Positions 1-14,160 of a DNA stretch of 64,000 bases are shown piece by piece. Both the position numbers and the translations under genes were made by a program. The stretch comes from Neocallimastix lanati (nom. inval.) (Eukaryota; Neocallimastigomycota; Neocallimastigomycetes; Neocallimastigales; Neocallimastigaceae): contig JACVTC010000135.1 of NCBI GenBank assembly GCA_016946835.1, positions 96,001 through 160,000 of the forward strand, given 5' to 3'. Positions within the stretch are counted from its first letter, which is position 1; each line of letters starts with the position of its first letter. Under the pieces are notes generated by a model. The model ran no database searches, was not told where the DNA came from, and worked only from the letters and a program-made list of their open reading frames with translations.

Positions 1-160
1 AACTTACTATTTTAAAATCGAGAAAATAATTTATAATAAAAATTTTTTAAAAATAAGAGAATGAAATTAAAAATTAGTTTCAAAAATTCAATAATGTTTA
101 AACCTAAATATAAAAGAAAATATATAATTTAAGAATAGTTATTAAGCATTTCCATTAACG

Positions 161-194
<34 letters not shown>

Positions 195-660
195 AAAGGA
201 TAATAATAATAATAATAATAATAATAATATTTTAAAAAAATATATATTTATAATATTTATTTAATCGTATTTTAATATTGTAAATTGATAAAAAGGAATT
301 TTATTATTATATTTAATATTCAAATAGTAAAAGTTTTTTTATTTTTTTGTAATTTAAAATATTCTTCAATTATATATCTATAGATTTTTAAAAATAATTA
401 TTTATATATAATACAATTAATGTAAAAAAAAAAAAAAAAAAAAATTATAAATAATAACATAATTAATTGTTCATAATTAAAATAATTTATTACTAATAAA
501 TATCAAATGTAAAAAAAATCAAAATATTTTTATATACATTTTTTAAAAAAGAAAGCAAAAATAAAAAATAGAAATTTAAACAAAACAAAACAAAAAAAAA
601 AAACAAAACAGAAAAAAAAAACAACAAAAAAAATTTTTAATATAAAATAAATTGAAAAAA
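1..660. other. AT-rich non-coding DNA
   Basis: Almost pure A+T with short homopolymer A runs and an (AAT)n tract around 164-230. I see no open reading frame with amino-acid complexity, no splice signals that join anything, and no RNA gene. Confidence 0.6.
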
Positions 661-843
661 TAATAATAATATTAAATAATAATAATTAATAATAATAATT
701 AATAATAATTAATAATAATAATAATTAAAATAAAAACATATAAATAACAATAATATCTTTTATATATTAATTATTTATTATTATTATTATTATTATTATA
801 TTTAATTATTATTATTATTATTATTATTATTATTTTATATTTA

Positions 844-882
<39 letters not shown>

Positions 883-991
883 TATTATTATTTATTATTA
901 TCATTTTTATTATTATTATTATTTATTATTTTTATCATTTTAATTATTATTATTTATTATTTATTATAGATTATTTTTAGTATTATTGTTA

Positions 992-1024
<33 letters not shown>

Positions 1025-1323
1025 TATTATTTATTATTTATTATAAATTATTTTTAGTATTATTGTTATTATTTATTATTATTATTATTTATTATTATTA
1101 TTATAATATTTAATACCTTTTATATGTTAATTATTAATTGTTATTATTATTATCATCTTTATTATTATTATTATTAATTATTATTATTATTATTATTATT
1201 ATTTATTATTATAATTACTTATTATTATAAATTATTTTTAGTATTATTAGAAATTATTTTTAGTATTATTAGAAATTATAATTATTTATTATTATTATTA
1301 TCATCTTTATTATTATTATTAAT

Positions 1324-1355
<32 letters not shown>

Positions 1356-1619
1356 ATTATTATTATTATTATTATTTATTATTATTATTATTATCATCTT
1401 TATTATTATTATCATCTTTATTATTATTATCATTTTAATTATTATTATTATTATTATTTATTATAAATTATTTTTAGTATTATTATTTATTATTATTTAT
1501 TATTAATTATTATTTATTATTAATTATTATTTATTATTATTATTATTAATATTTATTATTATATTTAATATCTTTTATATATTAATTATTAATTGTTATT
1601 ATTATTATTATAATTATTA

Positions 1620-1654
<35 letters not shown>

Positions 1655-2064
1655 CATTATTTAATATTAAAATAATCATCATTACAATTTTAATACAACC
1701 TTAATTCAATATTACTCATTGGCTTCTTTGAACAATTTTATTTATTTATTTAGTTATTATTTTTTTTATTTATTTATTAATTAATTAAATTATTTATTTA
1801 ATTCTATATTTATTTATTTGTTTATTATTTATTATTTATTTATTAATTAATTCATTTATTTATTAATTAATTTATTTGATTAATTATTTATATATTTATT
1901 TATTTATTAATTCATCTATTTATTAATTTAATAAATTAATTAATTAATTAATTAATTATTTATTTATTAATATATTAATTTATTTATTTTTAAAATAAAT
2001 AATTACTATAAAGATTTGAAATAATTATTATTTGTTATATATTATTTATAATTTATTAATTATA

Positions 2065-2095
<31 letters not shown>

Positions 2096-2315
2096 TATTA
2101 TTATTATTTATTATTTATTATTTATTATTTATTATTTAATTATAAATTATTTAATTTTTATTATTTATTATTATTATTATTTATTATTATTTATTATTTA
2201 TTATTATTAATATTATTTATTATTATTTATTATTTATTATTTATTATTATTTATTATTATTATTATCATTTTATTATTATTATCATTTTTATTATTATTA
2301 TTTTTATTGTTATTA

Positions 2316-2388
<73 letters not shown>

Positions 2389-2774
2389 TTATTATTATTA
2401 TCATTTTATTATTATTATTATTTTTATTATTATTATTATTATTTTTATTATTATTATTATTATTATCATTTTATTATTATTATCATTTTTATTATTATTA
2501 TTATTTTTATTATTATTATTATTTATTATTATTATTATTATTATTTATTATTATTATTATTATCATTTTTATTATTATTATTATTTATTATTATTATCAT
2601 TTTAATTATTATTATTATTATTTATTATAAATTATTTTTAGTATTATTGTTATTATTTATTATTATTATTATTATTATTTATTATTTATTATTTATTATA
2701 AATTATTTTTAGTATTATTGTTATTATTTATTATTATTATTATTTATTATTTATTATTTATTATTTATTATTTA

Positions 2775-2807
<33 letters not shown>

Positions 2808-3440
2808 TATTATTTATTATTTATTAATAATCTTTTTATTATTTATTATTTATTATTTATTATTATTATTATTATTATTATTTATTATTTATTATTTATT
2901 AATAATCTTTTTATTATTTATTATTTATTATTTATTATTTATTATTATTCAATTATTTATTATTTATTATTTATTATTATTCAATTATTTATTATTTATT
3001 ATTTATTATTATTCAATTATTTATTATTTATTATTTAATTATTTATTATTTATTATTATAATTTATTATTATTATTATTTATAGAATTTTAATATAACTT
3101 TAATTCAATATTATTCATTGGCTTCTTCTGAACAATTTTATTTATTTATTTATTTATTATTTCATTCATTTATATTTTTTATTAATTTATTTATTAACTT
3201 ATTTATTTAATTATTTAATTATATATTTATTTATTAATATATTAATTTATTATTATTTTTAATATAAAAAATTAATTATATAAAGAATTGAAATAAATAT
3301 TATTTATTATTATTACTATTTATTATTATTATTAATCATTATTACTATTATTATTATTTTATATTATTATTATTATTTATAATTAGTATAATTACTATTA
3401 TTAAATTATTATTATTATTATTTATTATTTATTATTTATT
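661..3440. repeat. TTA-type low-complexity block with an internal duplication
   Basis: Long runs of TTA/TTATTTA repeats; the reading frames here encode only Leu/Ile/Tyr/Phe and are not genes. The block contains many copies of a short non-simple motif (ATTATTTTTAGTATTATT, for example near 968, 1040, 1225, 1464, 2631 and 2701). A longer segment around 1685-1760 (core TTAATTCAATATTA at 1701, then CATTGGCTTCTT) recurs at about 3085-3155 (core at 3100), an offset of 1,399 bp, each copy followed by TTTATTTATT tracts. This suggests an old segmental duplication within the block. Confidence 0.7.
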
Positions 3441-3814
3441 ATTTATTATAAGAAGCAATTAAAAACAATAATTATTAATAATGTTCTGTTAAATATTAAT
3501 AATAATTAATATTAAAATTTTTTTAAACACCTAATCAATTAACAGGAATTGAAAATTATTTCCAAAGCTCTTTATAATTAATACTTTGATAATTAGAATA
3601 CTTTAAAATTTTGAACAATATAAATTTCGTTGAAATGAATTGAGATTTCGGTTCAAAGTAAAATTTGTTTTTTTAAATTGTAATATAGCTTAGTTAGTGT
3701 ATATTCCCTTGTAGATTTATTTTTTAATATTTTTTCTTTACAATTTATATCTAAATTTACAGAAAAGTTGACTTTTGAAGTTTACTTTCATACAAACTTT
3801 ATTGGGCCTAAAAA
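3441..3814 (+). promoter_or_regulatory. Presumed promoter/5' region of scaffoldin A
   Basis: About 370 bp between the TTA block and the proposed start codon at 3815. It has more mixed base composition than the simple repeats on its left. The bases just before the ATG are A-rich (CCTAAAAAATG), a common start context in AT-rich fungi. No specific factor site is recognisable; the call rests on position only. Confidence 0.3.
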
Positions 3815-6800
3815 ATGTTTTATAAAAATATATTATGGTAGGGTTCTAAGCAATACATAAACTAATAAAGTATTAATTTTCTGACACATCGTTAGTCAAA
3901 TACAATATGATTATTTTGATTAAGTAAATAGATGAAATAAATATATAACTTGATAAAATTAAAATCTTAGTATGGATATATATATATTTATGTTTAGATA
4001 AATAGTGTTATCATAATAACATTAATAAATAGCATAATAATCATTTGAATATATAATTTAATATTTCTATAAATTAATTTATATATTATTTGGTCATATA
4101 TATATATATTATTCATGGATTATTATTATATTTTAATAGCAATATCATTGTTATAACTAACAATAATAATATACAAATATTAATTAATAGTATTAGTAAT
4201 TATTAATAATTTTTAATAATAATAAAATAATAATAATATTAGTATTTATATACTGGAATAAAAAATTAAAAAATAGATAGTAAATTGTTAATATTTATTA
4301 AATCCTTTATTATTCAATATCTTTTAATATAGCCTGATAGTTATATTGGCTATAGGTTATATTCGAAATGTTGCTGCTACTGGTAAATACATTATTATAT
4401 ATTTTTTTTATTTTTATTTATAAAAATCTTGAAAAAATAAACAGGAAAATTACAATAATTAATATTGTAACATTTAATAAGAAATTAATTATTAATTTTG
4501 AGAAAGGAAAACTAATTTTCAATTAATAATCTCTATCCTTTAATAGATATAAGCTTAGCAGCGTGTACTGATGGCTTTGCAGATGTAGCTAGCTATAGTG
4601 CTTGTGCAAGTGCCGCCTCTAATCCTACTACCTATTGTTTAAAAGCTTCAGATAAGAAGATTTATCCAATTGAGGGAGAAGCATGTAAAGCAGCTTTAGA
4701 TAATGGTGTTCATGTATTTAAGCGTGAATCCGATACGGATGTTGTAAAATTAGATTTAACCAAAAATTTTGATGTTGCAAAAATAGCCAATTTGATCATG
4801 TACACATGTTCAGCCAATGGCTGTGCTCAAACAGTTGGTTATGTTAAACTTACTACATATGGAGCAGCAACAGTAGATCAACCAGCTGATTTTTCAACTG
4901 GAAATCATGGAAAATATTGTAATCTAGATGCTGGTGTATGTACAACTTATGCAAACAATACTCCAGGTACAAATTTTCATCCTATTACAGAAGGCTATTT
5001 TGCTATTGAAAAAGATGGAGGTAAAACTGCTGGAAGTGGTATTACCTGTGATGCTAGTAAGGTTGGTCTCTATACCTCCACTCCAGGGGTTTGCTTAGGA
5101 GTTAAGAGTACGGATTTGGTGACGGCTGCTGAATCAGGATTTTCTACAGGTGAATTTATTTTAAGTAGTACCTCTTCAGGATCTATCTTTACCATTCCAA
5201 CAGGATATCAAGGTATTATTTTAAAAGGCTCAGAAACAATAGTTTATCATGAAAATTCTCCTTCAGGTCGGTTATCCCTATTTTATAATAGCTATTTTTT
5301 AATTAAAAAAAAAAATATCTGAAAATAGTATTAAATTTATATTAATCATATTTTATTTTTTTATTGTTATAAAAAAATAAAATTATCGATAAACATTTTA
5401 TTATTTCCTTTTTTTGTTATTATGAAAAAAAAAATATTATCGATATACATTTTATTATTTCCTTTTTTTTTTATGATAATAAAAATATTAGATAATACAT
5501 CTAAAGTCTTTGAAACGGAAACCTATAAAATTGATACAGCATTAACTACTGATATTTCAGGAAAAGCAAGTATTCTTTCTTTATACAGTTGCAACAGTGG
5601 TCTCTGTAAAAGGACATCAGGTTATGTACAAAGTAGTAGTGTTAACTATTATGTTTCTTCAGAAGGCGTTTCTGAAGCTTACACCTTAAAGAAATCTTGT
5701 TATGGCTTTACGGGACAACTAATTACCGCCGATAAATTTTGTATAAGTCAAAATGATTCAGAAGCTGTTGGTATTGCCAGTGGAAGTGCTAATTACATTT
5801 TAGGCGTAGGGGAAACCTACAAATTTGTAAGAGGAACCACCAAGACCATTTCATTCGAAGCATTAAAAGGTATGTAAACGAAAATAATTTGTAGAGGAAT
5901 TATCTACTTTTTAAGATATATAGATATACAATAAATAATATATATATATATATATAAATTATTATCATTATTAAAAATTTCATTTCTTAAATAAAACAAA
6001 ACCATCGTTTAATTAAAAAAAATTATTTTAGAAAACAAAAACAAAGAAAAAAAGAAAGAAAGAATTTAGTAATAGTTAATAAAAAAAAATTGAAATTTAA
6101 TAAATAATTAAATATTAATAATACTAATAAAAATATTTAGATAGTATAGAAAAACAATTAATACTATCTTTATAGAATAAATATAAAAAAAATATAGATT
6201 GGAAATAGTAGTTACTTGAAGTATTGAATTATTTTTTTTTCTTTAGTATTATTTTATTTTATCGATCCCATTATTTCATCAAATAATATACAAAGATATA
6301 AAAAAAAATTTTTTTTCTTTCCTTTTATAAGAAATTTCTTTTTTACTATTTCTTTTTACTTTTTCTTCTTACTCTTTCTTATTACTTTTTCTTTTATTTC
6401 TTTTTCCAATATATGTATGTATATATGAAAAATCAACAAATATTAACTTCTAATTTATTCACTCAAACTTATTAGGTACTATTTCAAATGGGGTAAATAT
6501 TGTTAATAAGAGTACAGCAACGGTGGTATCCTTTCCAGCCACCGATGATAATTTACTCTCTTCTCTTGGAAATAATATTAGTAATGCTGCAATATACTAC
6601 TGTAATACCAGTAAGAAGATCTGTAAGCAAACCTATGGTTATATAAAAACGACGGATACCACGGCAAAGTATTATTCCATTGGAGTTGAAAGTAATGCTG
6701 TATACAATCCATCTGGTGAATGTGCAGCCATTGGTAATGTAGGAGGAATCATAGTGGATAATGAATTAGGTAAATTATGTATTGACGCAAGTGGCATTAA

Positions 6801-8815
6801 GCTTGAATTTGCTTCAGGTGGTAAAAAATATCAAGTGAAAGGTACTGGCACAGTTGCAAGTAATCCTTTCCAAAGTGGAACTACTAATATAAATATTGTT
6901 GTTGAAGTTAGTGCTAACGCTATTGTCAAGTATGATTATGGTAAGTATTTCTTTAAGAAACTTTTGATAAATATTAAAATTATAACTATAATTATATAGA
7001 ATTTTTTTTTTTTTTTTGTTTTCTCGTTAAACTATTTTTAAACCATTTTAAATTAAAATGTTGTAATTATTATTAAAACTTGTTTTATCATTAATATGGA
7101 TTTTTTATTTTTTGGGGTTGTCTTCATTCGATATTCGATGATTTTATTAAAAAAAAATTGGAATATTTATTTATTGAAAATATCAATTTTTATAATTATT
7201 CTTTTTTATTTATTTTTTCATAAAATAAAAAACATAATATTCAATCTTTATGAATTTATAATTAAATGTTTTAAAAAATAATTTCATATTTCACTTTATA
7301 TTATTTTATTTTATTTTATTTTATTTCATTATTTATACTTTTTTAATTTTATTTTTATTTTATATATAATATTTTCTTATTTTTCTTTTTCCTTTTTTCT
7401 TTTTTTCTTTTTACTTAAATTAATGATTATTTTTATTATTATAAATATCTTATAATGTTTCATAATAATATAAATTATTATTCTTTTATTTAACATCTTA
7501 TATTTTTATATTTTTTCTTTTTTTTTTTTTTTTTTTTTGGAAAATAGATCCTCTAAACTTTAATGTCGGTCTCCATTTATTTGAGTTGAAATCCACAATG
7601 GAAATAACGGAGTTAAGTATGCCAAATCCTGTTGTCTCTGTCGAAGGTGGACTTTCCCTTTACACTTGTAGTGTCGTGAAATGTGTACAGACCTTTGGTT
7701 TCATTAAATCAGGAGCTAACTACTATGCCATTCCAAAAACTGGAGCCAGCAGTAAAAAGAGTGCTGTTGATGGCGCTACATGTGATAGTAGTATCGGTTT
7801 ACTCTTTACTGATTATAAACTCTGTGTTAGTGAGGATGAGGGGGAAGTGGTCGAATTTACAACTACGGCCACCTCTACTACAAATTATGTTATTACCCCC
7901 ACTAATACAAATATCTTTTCTGCCTCGAACGTTCCCATTTTAATAAAAGCAAGCCAAAATGCTCTCACCTTAAATAATGTTGATGGTAAATATATTTATT
8001 ATATGCTTTAATAATATCGAATTTTTAAATATTTATTCCTTTTTTAAAAAATTCAAAAAAAAAAAAAAAACATATTTTGTATTGAGAAAAGATATATATT
8101 ATATATACCTTTAAATTATCATAGTTATATATTATTTATTCGAAAGTTTCATAATTGTATTCTATTCATTAGTTATAAATTAAAAAAAAAAAAAAACTAA
8201 ATTAATATTTCATTAGTTATAAATTAAAAAAAAAAAACTAAATTAATAAATATTTATACTTTTACATATCATTAATAATTCTGAAGGTATTGGTGGAAAA
8301 AATCATATTATCAAAACTGGTAACGAATATAATGCTTATACTTATACTGATTCTGGTACTACTTTTGCTTCTGCAGGAGGTGAATATGATGGAATAAAAA
8401 AATATCAAAGAATTGATTCTGGCTTCTTCAATGAAGTTACGAATTTTGCTGACGTGAGCGATGATACCTCTTTAGTTTTAACCAGATGTACGGATGCCTC
8501 CTGTACTCTTACTGATGGGTTAATAAAAGAAACCGATGACTACTTCTCCGTAACTACCTCCTCCAGTGCAAAATTAGCCTCTGGTGATCTAGTTCAATGT
8601 AGTGCAGATAACGCTGGAAAACTGACCACAGATCATCAACTTTGTCTTGGCTCTGATCAAGCGGTGGACTTTTTAAGTTCGGGAACCATAAACTATATAA
8701 TTAAAGTTGGTTCAGAATTAAAGTTAGTGGAAGGCTCTCAAGATCAATTTATTTTCACTAAAATAGCCGGTAAGTTAAATAGAAAATAAAAAAAAAGAAA
8801 GTATTATTCATAAAT

Positions 8816-8858
<43 letters not shown>

Positions 8859-9153
8859 GAATAAATCTGAGGGAATAATTTTTTTTTATATATTAAATTA
8901 AAAAAAGAAAAAGAGAAATAATATTATTTAGAATAGAAATGAAGGACTTAATTAAACATTTAATTGAAATTAATATTTTTTTTTTTAAATATAATTAATA
9001 AACTAACAGTTCTATAGTTTAAAATAATCGTATTATATTTTAGAAATTAGTATAGTTATTACAAAGTTATAATTTTTTCAAATCATTAATAATAGAAATT
9101 ACAAAATTATATATATATATATATTTTTTTAAATTATTAATAATAGAAATTAC

Positions 9154-9196
<43 letters not shown>

Positions 9197-12100
9197 TAAA
9201 TTATTAATAATAGAAATTACAACATTATTTATATATATATATTTTTTTAGATTATTAATAATAGAAATTACATCATCATTTTTTATTTTTTTTTCAAATC
9301 ATTAGTAATAGGAATAAACATTATTAGAATAATAGTTTCTAGTTTACTATTTAGAAATTGTTTTTATTTTTATTTTTTTTTTTTTTTGACTATCAATAAA
9401 GAAAAATAGATTTATTTTTATTTCTTTTTTTTTTTTTACACTTTTTTTTTTTGTTATTATTATTATGTGACTTTAAACTAATGAAATTATTTATTAAATC
9501 CTAAATTAATATGTGTAGGTACCTTGAAAACCGGTATTAATATTGTAAATCTTACCACAAATAAGATTATTGATTATACTGGTACAGAGGGTGCTGGTTC
9601 GAATCTTGATAATATCATTGGTAACTTAGCTCTTTTCGATTGTGAAAGTAATAATGTATGCAATCAAACCTACGGTTTCATTAAATCCAACGATTCAGAC
9701 CCGACTAGTGTTAAATATTACCAATTAGGAATTGATGGTACTACACCAGCAGTAGTATCAGGAGGAGGATTCAGTACAGCATGTGTAGCTGCTGACACTG
9801 GTAAAATAAAAGATGATGGAGTTCTTTGTGTGGTTGGACATGCAACACCAACATCCGCAATAACAGGAACAATGATAGCAAATAAAGAATACTTCATCTC
9901 CACTACAACAGCCTCTGCTTTTGCTGGAAGTGACAGCGGAAAATTTGTCATCGTGAAAGCCACCACTTTCTCCTATACTCAGAAGATTATTGGCACTGGC
10001 TATCAAATCCTCAGTGTCGATTCGGACATGGTCGTCAACGAAGCCTCCACGAATAATTTCAAAAAAACCGCCGGAGATGTCGGTATCTACCAATGTGATG
10101 GAAATGTTTGCCAAGCTGTTCCCGGTTATGCCATCAACAGTGGAAAATACTATAAGGTGACCGTCGCAAGCAATAAAGGAACAGCAGAAGAGGTCTCCAT
10201 TACCAATGAAGTCAATACGTTGAAAAAGGGCCATTGTAAGGGATTGAATGGTCTCATCGTCAAGGACTATGACAAGAACTTCCTCTGTCTTGATGATGAA
10301 ATCAGTGTGGAATTGATTCCTGAAAATGAAGGATACCATGTTTTAGGGGCTACATTAGCAGCAGGCGGTCCATTTGCTTCAAGTGCGAAGAAAATGATTC
10401 AATTTACTGATAAGTACATCATTGAAGAAGCTAAATATTTAAAAGGTAAATATTTATAATAAATTTGAATTTAAAATTTGAAAACTATATATTATTATAA
10501 TCATGAATTGAAATTAACTATTATCTTATTTATTATAATTTATTATATATATAATAATGTAAAATATTTTATATAATAATAAAAAATATTTTTTAAATTA
10601 ACATAATTTAATATATTAATTTTTATTTTTATAATAAAATTATATATATTATAAATTACTATGATTTATTATATATATTACTCAAATTTATCATTATAAA
10701 TATTAATATATATAATGAAAAATTATTTATATTATATATATGTATATATATTTTATTGATTTAACAATTAAATATATTTATTTATGACTTTTTTTTAAAT
10801 ATTCATAACAAAATATTTATAAAAAAAAAAAAAATATTAATAATTCATATTTTTTTTGAAAGCTGACGCAAAGTATATATTAAAGAAAGGAAACGTCTTC
10901 CATTCTTATTCATGTAATAATCCAGCCTCTCAATTTACTTTGGATACGACCACCAATGGTATTGTTGCCTTTATGGAGACGACCGATAAAAATATCTTTA
11001 CCGCATCCGATTTAAGTCAAACCGATGGGGTCACCCTTTTCAATTGTAAGGCAGGACTCTGTAAGGTGAGCAAGGGTTATATTTTAGTAGATAAGAAGCT
11101 CTACGGAAATGCATCAGGCTCATGGACCGAGGTCAGCGCGGAGAGTCAAGTCTGTAAGGATGCCTCGGACGCCGGTAAGGTGAAGCTCAATACCGGTAAA
11201 ACGGCCCTCGAACTTTGTGTTCCCGGAGCTACGGCTAATGCCACCCCAACCGCTGCAGCCGTCGGAAGTGACGTCTTCGTCTTCGGTAGTCCTTTCAAGG
11301 TCTACATTGCCGGATCCAGCAATACCATCATTGGAATGCCCGATCCAGAGAATGGCTATTACTACCTCGATGCAGCTCATAAGGTGTCCTCTACGACAGC
11401 CACCAGCTTAATTCCATGCAGGGACAAGTCTTGTTCTGATGAAATTAAGGTGTCTGATGCCACTCCGGGACTCTATGCCAATGCCGCCGACTCTAAAAAT
11501 ATAAAATGTACCGCGAGTGAGGATGAAACTCCTGTGATTACTTGTGCATTAGTTGGCGACGCTGGCTACTACCTTGACATCAATAATACCTTGTTGAGCT
11601 GTCCCTCCGGCAATGACTGTTTCGCTATCACGGATCCAGACCTAGGTTTTTATGTGAATGCTGGAGACGAAACGGTCAATAAGTATATTCGTTGTACCGA
11701 CGTTGAATGTCGCGCTATTCCAGCGCCAACGGATGCCTGTGACTCTGTAGAGAAGAGTGGAAAGTTAACGTTCGATGATTCAAACGTGAAATTCTGCTTT
11801 GACAATGCTAAAAGCGACAAAGTTGATGGTACCTATGTGGTCAACTATTCTTCGAATAGTGTCTTCAGATCTTTAGTGAAGAGTGGTCAGTATGGTTTGT
11901 TGGAAATCACCAGTACTTCAAAATCCTTCACCCTTAAATCGGCAGAGGCTCATCTTTGCGTCACCGACGCAACATTAAAAAAATCAGGAGACTATTCAGG
12001 AAGTCCCTGTGCCACGGGTGCCTCAGAATATATTTGTAATGCTGATGGGGTCTGTAACAAGGGTTCCGAGGCGCCATCCCGTTCTACGAATGAAGAGGAA

Positions 12101-13286
12101 GGGATGGAGCAGGAAAGCAGTAGTGCCTCCTCCTTGAAGGTGGTCTGTGATGTCCAACTCGGAAGTAATTGTTACTCCGGACGGTACTACTTGGTCAAGA
12201 AGCCCGAGTATGAGTTGATCGAGGAGGAGTATGAGAAGGGAAGCCTCTTCTTCTGTGCCAGTGAAGGCTCTGCCTGTCAAGAGATTCATCAAGTCGGTTA
12301 CTATGTCATCGATAAGGAGACGATCTTTTCGTGCTCGAAGACTGCAGCTGACATCGAAGTCACGTGTGAAAAGTTTTCCATTACGGAGAGTGAATCGCCG
12401 ACCTGTTCGGAGGATACTCTCGGTAAGATACTCGCGAACGGTGGTAAATTCTATTTTTGTTTGACGAATTCCGGAAATGCCCTTGAATTAAGCATGTCCA
12501 ATACCGGAAACTATGCTCTCAGTAAGAATGATGAAGATCTCTTCAGCTTAGACAGTAAACACTATGCCATCATTAATATTAACGAAAACATCATCACCTT
12601 AAATGATAAATGTAAGTTTGGGTGTCAATTGATGATCTAAAATTTAGTTTAATCATTAGATTTCCTTTAATAGATAGACTATTTTTCATACATATTATAT
12701 TTATTAAGCTGATGAAAATGATAAAATATTTATTACTTTTAAATATGAAATTAAATATGAAATTATTTTTATATAAAAAAAATATATATATATTTATTCC
12801 TATATATATTTCTATATATAAAAAAATGAAATAATTCATATCTATTCAGCAATTTATTATATAATTATTATGAAAAAATATGTCAATTTTTATTTATAAA
12901 TTTATAAAATCATTTTATAATGCTTTTTTTTCTTTTTTTTTTTTTTTTTTAATAATATTAATATATTCAACGATGATCATTATCTTTTTTTTTTTTTTTT
13001 TAATAATTAATAATGATCATTACATCTTCAAACTCTCTTTTTTTTTTTAATATTCAATAATGATTATTATATCTTCTAACTCTCTTTTTTTTTTTTTTTA
13101 TTCCTTATATATCATATAGATAATAACAGTTTAGGATACGTCTATGCCAATAAGGCTGGAAGTTACAAAGTCATCGAAAAAGATAGTAATACCTGTCCAA
13201 TGGTTGCCGGAAGCAACAATGCTATTGATACTGTTAATATTTTAGAATTAGAATGCGAAGAAGGAAAATGTGATGTACCTTCTTAA
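3815..13286 (+). CDS. Scaffoldin A: secreted cysteine-rich repeat protein (fungal cellulosome scaffoldin-like), 10 exons, 1,799 aa
   Basis: Exons: 3815-3837, 4333-4382, 4547-5266, 5492-5869, 6476-6940, 7548-7985, 8287-8769, 9519-10445, 10863-12611, 13120-13286. The frame closes exactly (5,400 nt). Exons 1-2 encode a signal peptide (hydrophobic LCLIVILAIGYI, likely cleaved after NVAA). Exons 4-7 each carry one module of about 125-160 aa of the pattern SLYxC..C.QT.GYI...YY...C...GKL...LC; exon 8 holds two modules. Exon 9 (residues 1162-1744) carries short GYY/Cys units, an acidic linker and part of the C-terminal domain shared with scaffoldin B (here 1218-1799). No anchor follows; the protein ends CEEGKCDVPS. 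Known for the family: a non-catalytic scaffold that gathers dockerin-bearing hydrolases outside the cell. Weak points: exon 1 (donor GTAGGG; a 17-nt alternative at 3907-3923 also keeps phase) and the intron-3 donor GTCGGT. Confidence 0.82.
5267..5491 (+). repeat. Intron 3 of scaffoldin A with a 54-bp tandem duplication
   Basis: Two copies of a segment containing ATTATCGATA lie at 5382 and 5436, a 54-bp period, each followed by CATTTTATTATTTCC. The second copy creates an ATG at 5422 in frame with exon 4. The intron begins with the unusual donor GTCGGT and ends ATATTAG. See findings for the alternative-start possibility. Confidence 0.6.
8165..8262 (+). repeat. Short tandem duplication in intron 6 of scaffoldin A
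   Basis: The segment CATTAGTTATAAATTAAAAA, followed by an A run and ACTAAATTAAT, occurs twice back to back (from about 8168 and 8212). It lies wholly within the intron 7986-8286; no function is apparent. Confidence 0.6.
9060..9300 (+). repeat. Imperfect tandem repeats in intron 7 of scaffoldin A
   Basis: Four copies of a unit built around TTAATAATAGAAATTAC followed by (TA)n and a T run, with AATAGAAATT starting at about 9091, 9142, 9209 and 9260 (spacings 51, 67 and 51 bp, the difference being TA-repeat length). The intron spans 8770-9518 and also carries long T runs close to its acceptor. Confidence 0.6.
12920..13110 (+). repeat. T-tract tandem repeats in intron 9 of scaffoldin A
   Basis: About four units, each a long T run followed by AATAATTAATAATGATCATT or a variant and then ATCTTC, between about 12920 and 13100. 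They lie just upstream of the acceptor at 13118-13119, where the T runs also act as a polypyrimidine tract. Intron: 12612-13119. The same intron position exists in scaffoldin B. Confidence 0.6.
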
Positions 13287-14160
13287 TTTAGTATAAAAGT
13301 CATATGTATAAATACCATACACTCCCCACAAAGCATAATCATAATTATTTTTATTGTTATTATTATTTATTAATCTTTGTTTTTTTTTAAATTTTATCAT
13401 ATATTAATATATATACTTATCCCTTTGAGAAATAAAATTGAAGAGGAAATAATTTTAAATTATTATTATAAATAAAAAACACTTTTTTTTTTCTGTTATT
13501 ATTTAATTAATTTATTTTTGAATATAATATTCCTCTGGATATTATAGTATTAAATGTTTTTTTAATGTAAAATAAAATATTATTTTAAGATATTTACTTT
13601 GACTTTACAAATTAAAAAAAGAAAAAGAAAAAAAGAAAAAATAAAAGATAAAAAGGAAAAAGAATTAGTAAAGTAATAAAAATAGTTTAATTATAGTAAA
13701 TTATTTATAAAAAAAAAAAAAAATTAGGTAATTAGAGGAACCACATAAAAGAAATTGTATATAAATAAATAGATTGTTATAATAAATACTTATCAAAGAA
13801 ATCCTTTCTACTTTTAATTTTAATCAATAATATATATAACAAACATTTTAATAAATTTAGAATTTAAATAAATTTCCAAATGAAAATTTAAAAGAATATA
13901 CAAAACTTGAAATGATACTTTCATTAGTATTATTTATTTTTCCAAAGTTAAAAAAAAAAAAAAGAAAAGATGAATCATTAAAATAAAAATGTTTATTCTT
14001 TACTTGAATGAATAAAAAAAAAGTAATTAAATGTAGATTATTTTTGATAAAAAAAAAAAAAAAAAAGAAAGTATTATAAAAAATATTAGTTCATAGATTT
14101 AATTTTTTTCTTTAAATTTCTTTTATATATATATTCAATAAGCAACTTTTTTTTTTAATA
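13287..14160. other. 3' flank of scaffoldin A, AT-rich, nothing recognised
   Basis: Begins right after the TAA stop. It contains A and T homopolymers and mixed AT sequence. No gene, RNA or repeat family was recognised. Transcript 3' end signals are presumably here but cannot be singled out, because AATAAA-like words are everywhere. Confidence 0.5.

Noticed and set aside
2307-3038. Open frames of 106-107 codons on the + strand
   Set aside because: They consist only of Leu/Ile/Tyr/Phe/Asn from TTA repeats; no protein-like complexity.
3907-3923. Alternative 17-nt first exon for scaffoldin A (donor GTAAAT)
   Set aside because: Keeps the phase and has the better donor, but breaks the 23-nt first-exon length shared by all three genes and gives a shorter basic N-terminus; kept only as an alternative.
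7096-7281. 61-codon frame with a hydrophobic segment
   Set aside because: Lies wholly in intron 5 of scaffoldin A, with low complexity.
4547-10445. Reading each open stretch of 110-310 codons as a separate small gene
   Set aside because: None has its own convincing start; each is flanked by AG/GT in phase 1 and they join into one continuous protein with a signal peptide.
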